NCBI GenBank assembly: GCA_023395615.1
Contig: JAEWYP010000008.1
Location: 1-35,460 of the forward strand
Direction of reading: 5' to 3'
DNA from: Bacillota bacterium
GTDB taxonomy: Bacteria > Bacillota > Clostridia > Christensenellales > Aristaeellaceae
Length of the DNA stretch: 35,460 bases
In this document: positions 33,390-35,460 of the stretch, one piece after another
How positions within the stretch are numbered: position 1 is the stretch's first letter
Layout: each line of letters begins with the position of its first letter
Made by a program: the position numbers and the translations under genes
Notes under the pieces: generated by a model
Seen by the model: only the letters and a program-made list of their open reading frames with translations
What the model was told of the DNA's origin: nothing
Database searches by the model: none

Positions 33390-35180
33390 CTACTTAAAAA
33401 TCTGGAAAAAGAACAGGTAGCCGTAGGTGTCGTAGAAATCCCAGTCCACATCGTCGCCGAGCTGCTCCTGCAGGTAACCCATAAAACACTGCCAGGGTTC
33501 GGCGTCGGTGCTGGCGATCAGCACATCATCCCTAAGGAAGATGGACGCGTTCAGCTCCGTGATGCCGAAGTTGTGAAGCATCCGGTACCAGCTTGGCGAG
33601 CGCGCGGGGTAGCCGCCCCAGTACATCACATTATTCGGTATGCCGTTGGAGGTATCGGGGAACAGGCGATGGTCATAGGCCAGCGACAGGTCGCAGAAGA
33701 ACAGCTTATCCGGGTTATCCAGCGCGTACTGGTCCAGATCGGCGGTGTTCATGACGCTGTAGTTGTCCTCCTCGTCGGTCAGCGGCCGGATGGTCGGCGC
33801 GGTGATGCGAACGGCAGTCACAGTCAGCCACAGGCAAACGGCGAGCGACGCGGCGGCTAGCACCCACAGGAGGAGCGCGGTCGCGTCTCCGGCGGCGGAT
33901 TTGCCGGGTGCGGCGGCTGGTGCGTCCGGCGCGGGTTGCGGCGCCGGGGCAAGCCCGAAGAAGGACGCATACAGCGTGGCGGCGGCCGGCAGCAGCACGC
34001 TCATGGCAGCGCGCATGGGCAGGCGGCCCGTGTACGCCAGATAGCCGATCAGCAGCCCGCCGCCCAGTACGGCAAGGAGCACGCCCAGCAGCTCCCATAC
34101 CGCGGCACGGCGTCGCAGCAGTAAAAATACGGCGGCCAACCCCATCGCGAGGGCGGCGTACATCCCGTAGCGCATGGCGGTGTTTTCCGACATGCAGTTG
34201 TCGATCACCTTCCAGGCGGCATTCAGGCGGTCGGAAAGGGTCAGGTGCGCTTCGTCCGCAGTTTGCTGGGCCATCAGGGTATCAAATGCTTCGGCGGTGA
34301 TGTTGTCATCCATGAAGTACCAGTAGGTGGCCAGCGTAAACTCGTTACGCGACCAGCCCACCTTTTGCAGCGTTTCGTCGGTCGTGGTGTCACCGAAATG
34401 TGTGTAATCATACAGGCGGATGCGCGCCGTCTGCCAGCGCAGAAAGTCTTCGGCGTTGTTAAGCCGGATATCAAGCGCGCGTACGCCTGCGAAAACCCCG
34501 AACAGCAGCCCTGTGGCCAGCACCCCGGCAAAGACCGGCTTTGCCAGCGCCCAGGAGAGCTTTTTGCGCCCGAATGCGGAGAACAGCTTGACAACCAGCA
34601 CCAACCCCCAGAAGCATAACGGAGGCAGTACCGAAATCTGGCGGAGGCAGTAGGAACAAAGCAGAAGACCCGCGCTGCCAAGGATTGGACCGATCACCGA
34701 GCGCCGCTTTGACGCCGTGAAATCCACGCTTGCAAGCTGGGCGACCGCCGCCGCGCCGCACAGTGCGGAAGTAGTGGTATAGGAGATACGACAGGAGATG
34801 TATACCGTGAGCGCAGCCAGCAGCGCCGCGCCGGCCAGCGCGCCCGTCCACATCGGCCAGCCGCGGCGGCGGGCAAGCTGGGCAAGGCTTTTCACGATCA
34901 CAACCTGCGAAAACCACAGCAGGAACAGTTGCAGGATGGAGAACCACGCGACGCCCGGGGCCAGCATGGCCAGGGCATATAAAAGCCAGGCAAACGCGGT
35001 GTGCAGGTACAGGTTAAACGTGGCGGGCACGCCGCCGTCGTATCCCATGAACGAACGCAGGATGGGCGCGTCGTCACTGCCTATATATTGATAGGATGCA
35101 AAAAGCAGCAGCGCGCCGAAAAGCATCGTCGCGATCAAAAGGCCCCAAAGCCAGGGCGTGATGGTGCGGCCGCGTCGCAT
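33390..35180 (-). CDS. Large polytopic membrane protein of unknown function
   Basis: 596 residues. ATG 35180 is preceded by AAGGGGG about eight bases away. Roughly eleven hydrophobic segments: one at 11-28, several from 58 to 240, more from 335 to 410, and one near 430-450. After the first helix a loop carries YIGSDDAPILRSFMGY, an acidic motif in the position where GT-C glycosyltransferases keep catalytic Asp residues. A large soluble domain of about 140 residues closes the protein on the outside. This organisation resembles glycosyltransferase-like membrane proteins, but no named family was recognised. A proline/alanine-rich cytoplasmic linker lies near 405-430. It is monocistronic and divergent from a ribosomal RNA promoter. 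Confidence 0.7.
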   Translation of the reverse strand: MRRGRTITPWLWGLLIATMLFGALLLFASYQYIGSDDAPILRSFMGYDGGVPATFNLYLHTAFAWLLYALAMLAPGVAWFSILQLFLLWFSQVVIVKSLAQLARRRGWPMWTGALAGAALLAALTVYISCRISYTTTSALCGAAAVAQLASVDFTASKRRSVIGPILGSAGLLLCSYCLRQISVLPPLCFWGLVLVVKLFSAFGRKKLSWALAKPVFAGVLATGLLFGVFAGVRALDIRLNNAEDFLRWQTARIRLYDYTHFGDTTTDETLQKVGWSRNEFTLATYWYFMDDNITAEAFDTLMAQQTADEAHLTLSDRLNAAWKVIDNCMSENTAMRYGMYAALAMGLAAVFLLLRRRAAVWELLGVLLAVLGGGLLIGYLAYTGRLPMRAAMSVLLPAAATLYASFFGLAPAPQPAPDAPAAAPGKSAAGDATALLLWVLAAASLAVCLWLTVTAVRITAPTIRPLTDEEDNYSVMNTADLDQYALDNPDKLFFCDLSLAYDHRLFPDTSNGIPNNVMYWGGYPARSPSWYRMLHNFGITELNASIFLRDDVLIASTDAEPWQCFMGYLQEQLGDDVDWDFYDTYGYLFFFQIFK

Positions 35181-35353
35181 GCACGCGCCCCCTTTCTATA
35201 TTAGAAAGAACTATTCGTCAATCCAATGGAAAGGATACACACGCAGACGCGAAAAGTCAAGCGTGGGCAGGGATAAGGCTTTCCGACGGCGCGCCGGAAA
35301 ACGGAGCGAAAAAACGAATCGAGAAAAAGTGCGAAAAACTTTAAAAAAAGGTG

Positions 35354-35382
35354 TTGACAGTAAGGGGGTGCGGTGGTATTAT
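35354..35382 (+). promoter_or_regulatory. Strong promoter of a ribosomal RNA operon
   Basis: TTGACA (35354-35359), 17 bases, TATTAT (35377-35382). A-tracts upstream (35305-35350) look like an UP element, typical of rRNA promoters. The rRNA genes themselves lie beyond the window. Confidence 0.75.
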
Positions 35383-35460
35383 AGTCAAGCTCGCTTGAGA
35401 GCGACGAACCTTGAAAACGATACAGAGTAAAGAACGAAACGCAAAGCGCAGTCAAGGACA
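35383..35460 (+). ncRNA. Leader of a ribosomal RNA operon (partial)
   Basis: Downstream of the promoter the sequence TCAAGCTCGCTTGA forms a short stem, and CCTTGAAAAC followed by an A-rich stretch and GTCAAGGAC is characteristic of pre-16S leaders in Bacillota, including a possible box A-like site. No coding frame is supported here; a leftward open frame (35201-35455) is spurious. Confidence 0.6.

Noticed and set aside
35201..35455. 84-codon leftward open frame at the right edge
   Set aside because: It overlaps an rRNA-type promoter and leader and has no recognisable features.

Overview
The window comes from a GC-rich bacterium of the Bacillota, most likely an anaerobic gut-type Clostridia. 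Signs for this are strong AGGAGG ribosome-binding sites, frequent TTG/GTG starts, sigma-A promoters, an infC-rpmI-rplT operon with an L20-type leader, rapZ of the YvcJ type, rubrerythrin, and a separate PurO plus AICAR transformylase in place of the usual fused PurH. No phage, insertion sequence, CRISPR array or tRNA was seen. Assignments come from reading motifs by eye; no database search was possible.

Region 1 (1-13,875) is purine synthesis. A leftward, incomplete gene at the left edge encodes a GMP-synthase-type glutamine amidotransferase domain whose catalytic motifs are missing. Divergent from it runs a ten-gene operon, purE-purC-purF-purM-purN-purO-purH(transformylase only)-purD-purL-purB. 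It covers PRPP to IMP plus adenylosuccinate lyase, without purK. A consensus promoter and a long 5' stem-loop precede purE, several spacers contain inverted repeats, and a GC-rich hairpin follows purB.

Region 2 (13,900-15,940) holds murB and rapZ with their own promoter and terminator. Region 3 (15,997-19,816) has a leftward aspartate/glutamate-type racemase. Divergent from it is a membrane-anchored GT2 glycosyltransferase, followed after 4 bases by a large polytopic membrane protein. A bidirectional terminator closes the region.

Region 4 (19,821-24,730) is one leftward gene of about 1,594 codons. It encodes a membrane sensor with seven transmembrane helices, PAS-like domains, two degenerate GGDEF domains flanking a receiver domain, and an apparently intact EAL domain. 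It is probably a cyclic-di-GMP phosphodiesterase. Region 5 (24,770-26,371) is infC-rpmI-rplT with its attenuator-like leader.

Region 6 (26,434-35,180) is mixed and mostly leftward: a GT4 glycosyltransferase, rubrerythrin, a secreted Ig-like/CHAP hydrolase, a small membrane protein, a glutamate-5-kinase-like protein translationally coupled to a MATE transporter, and a large unknown membrane protein. The rightward queH is divergent from the hydrolase gene around a 13-bp perfect inverted repeat. The right edge (35,354-35,460) has the promoter and leader typical of a ribosomal RNA operon, whose genes lie outside the window.
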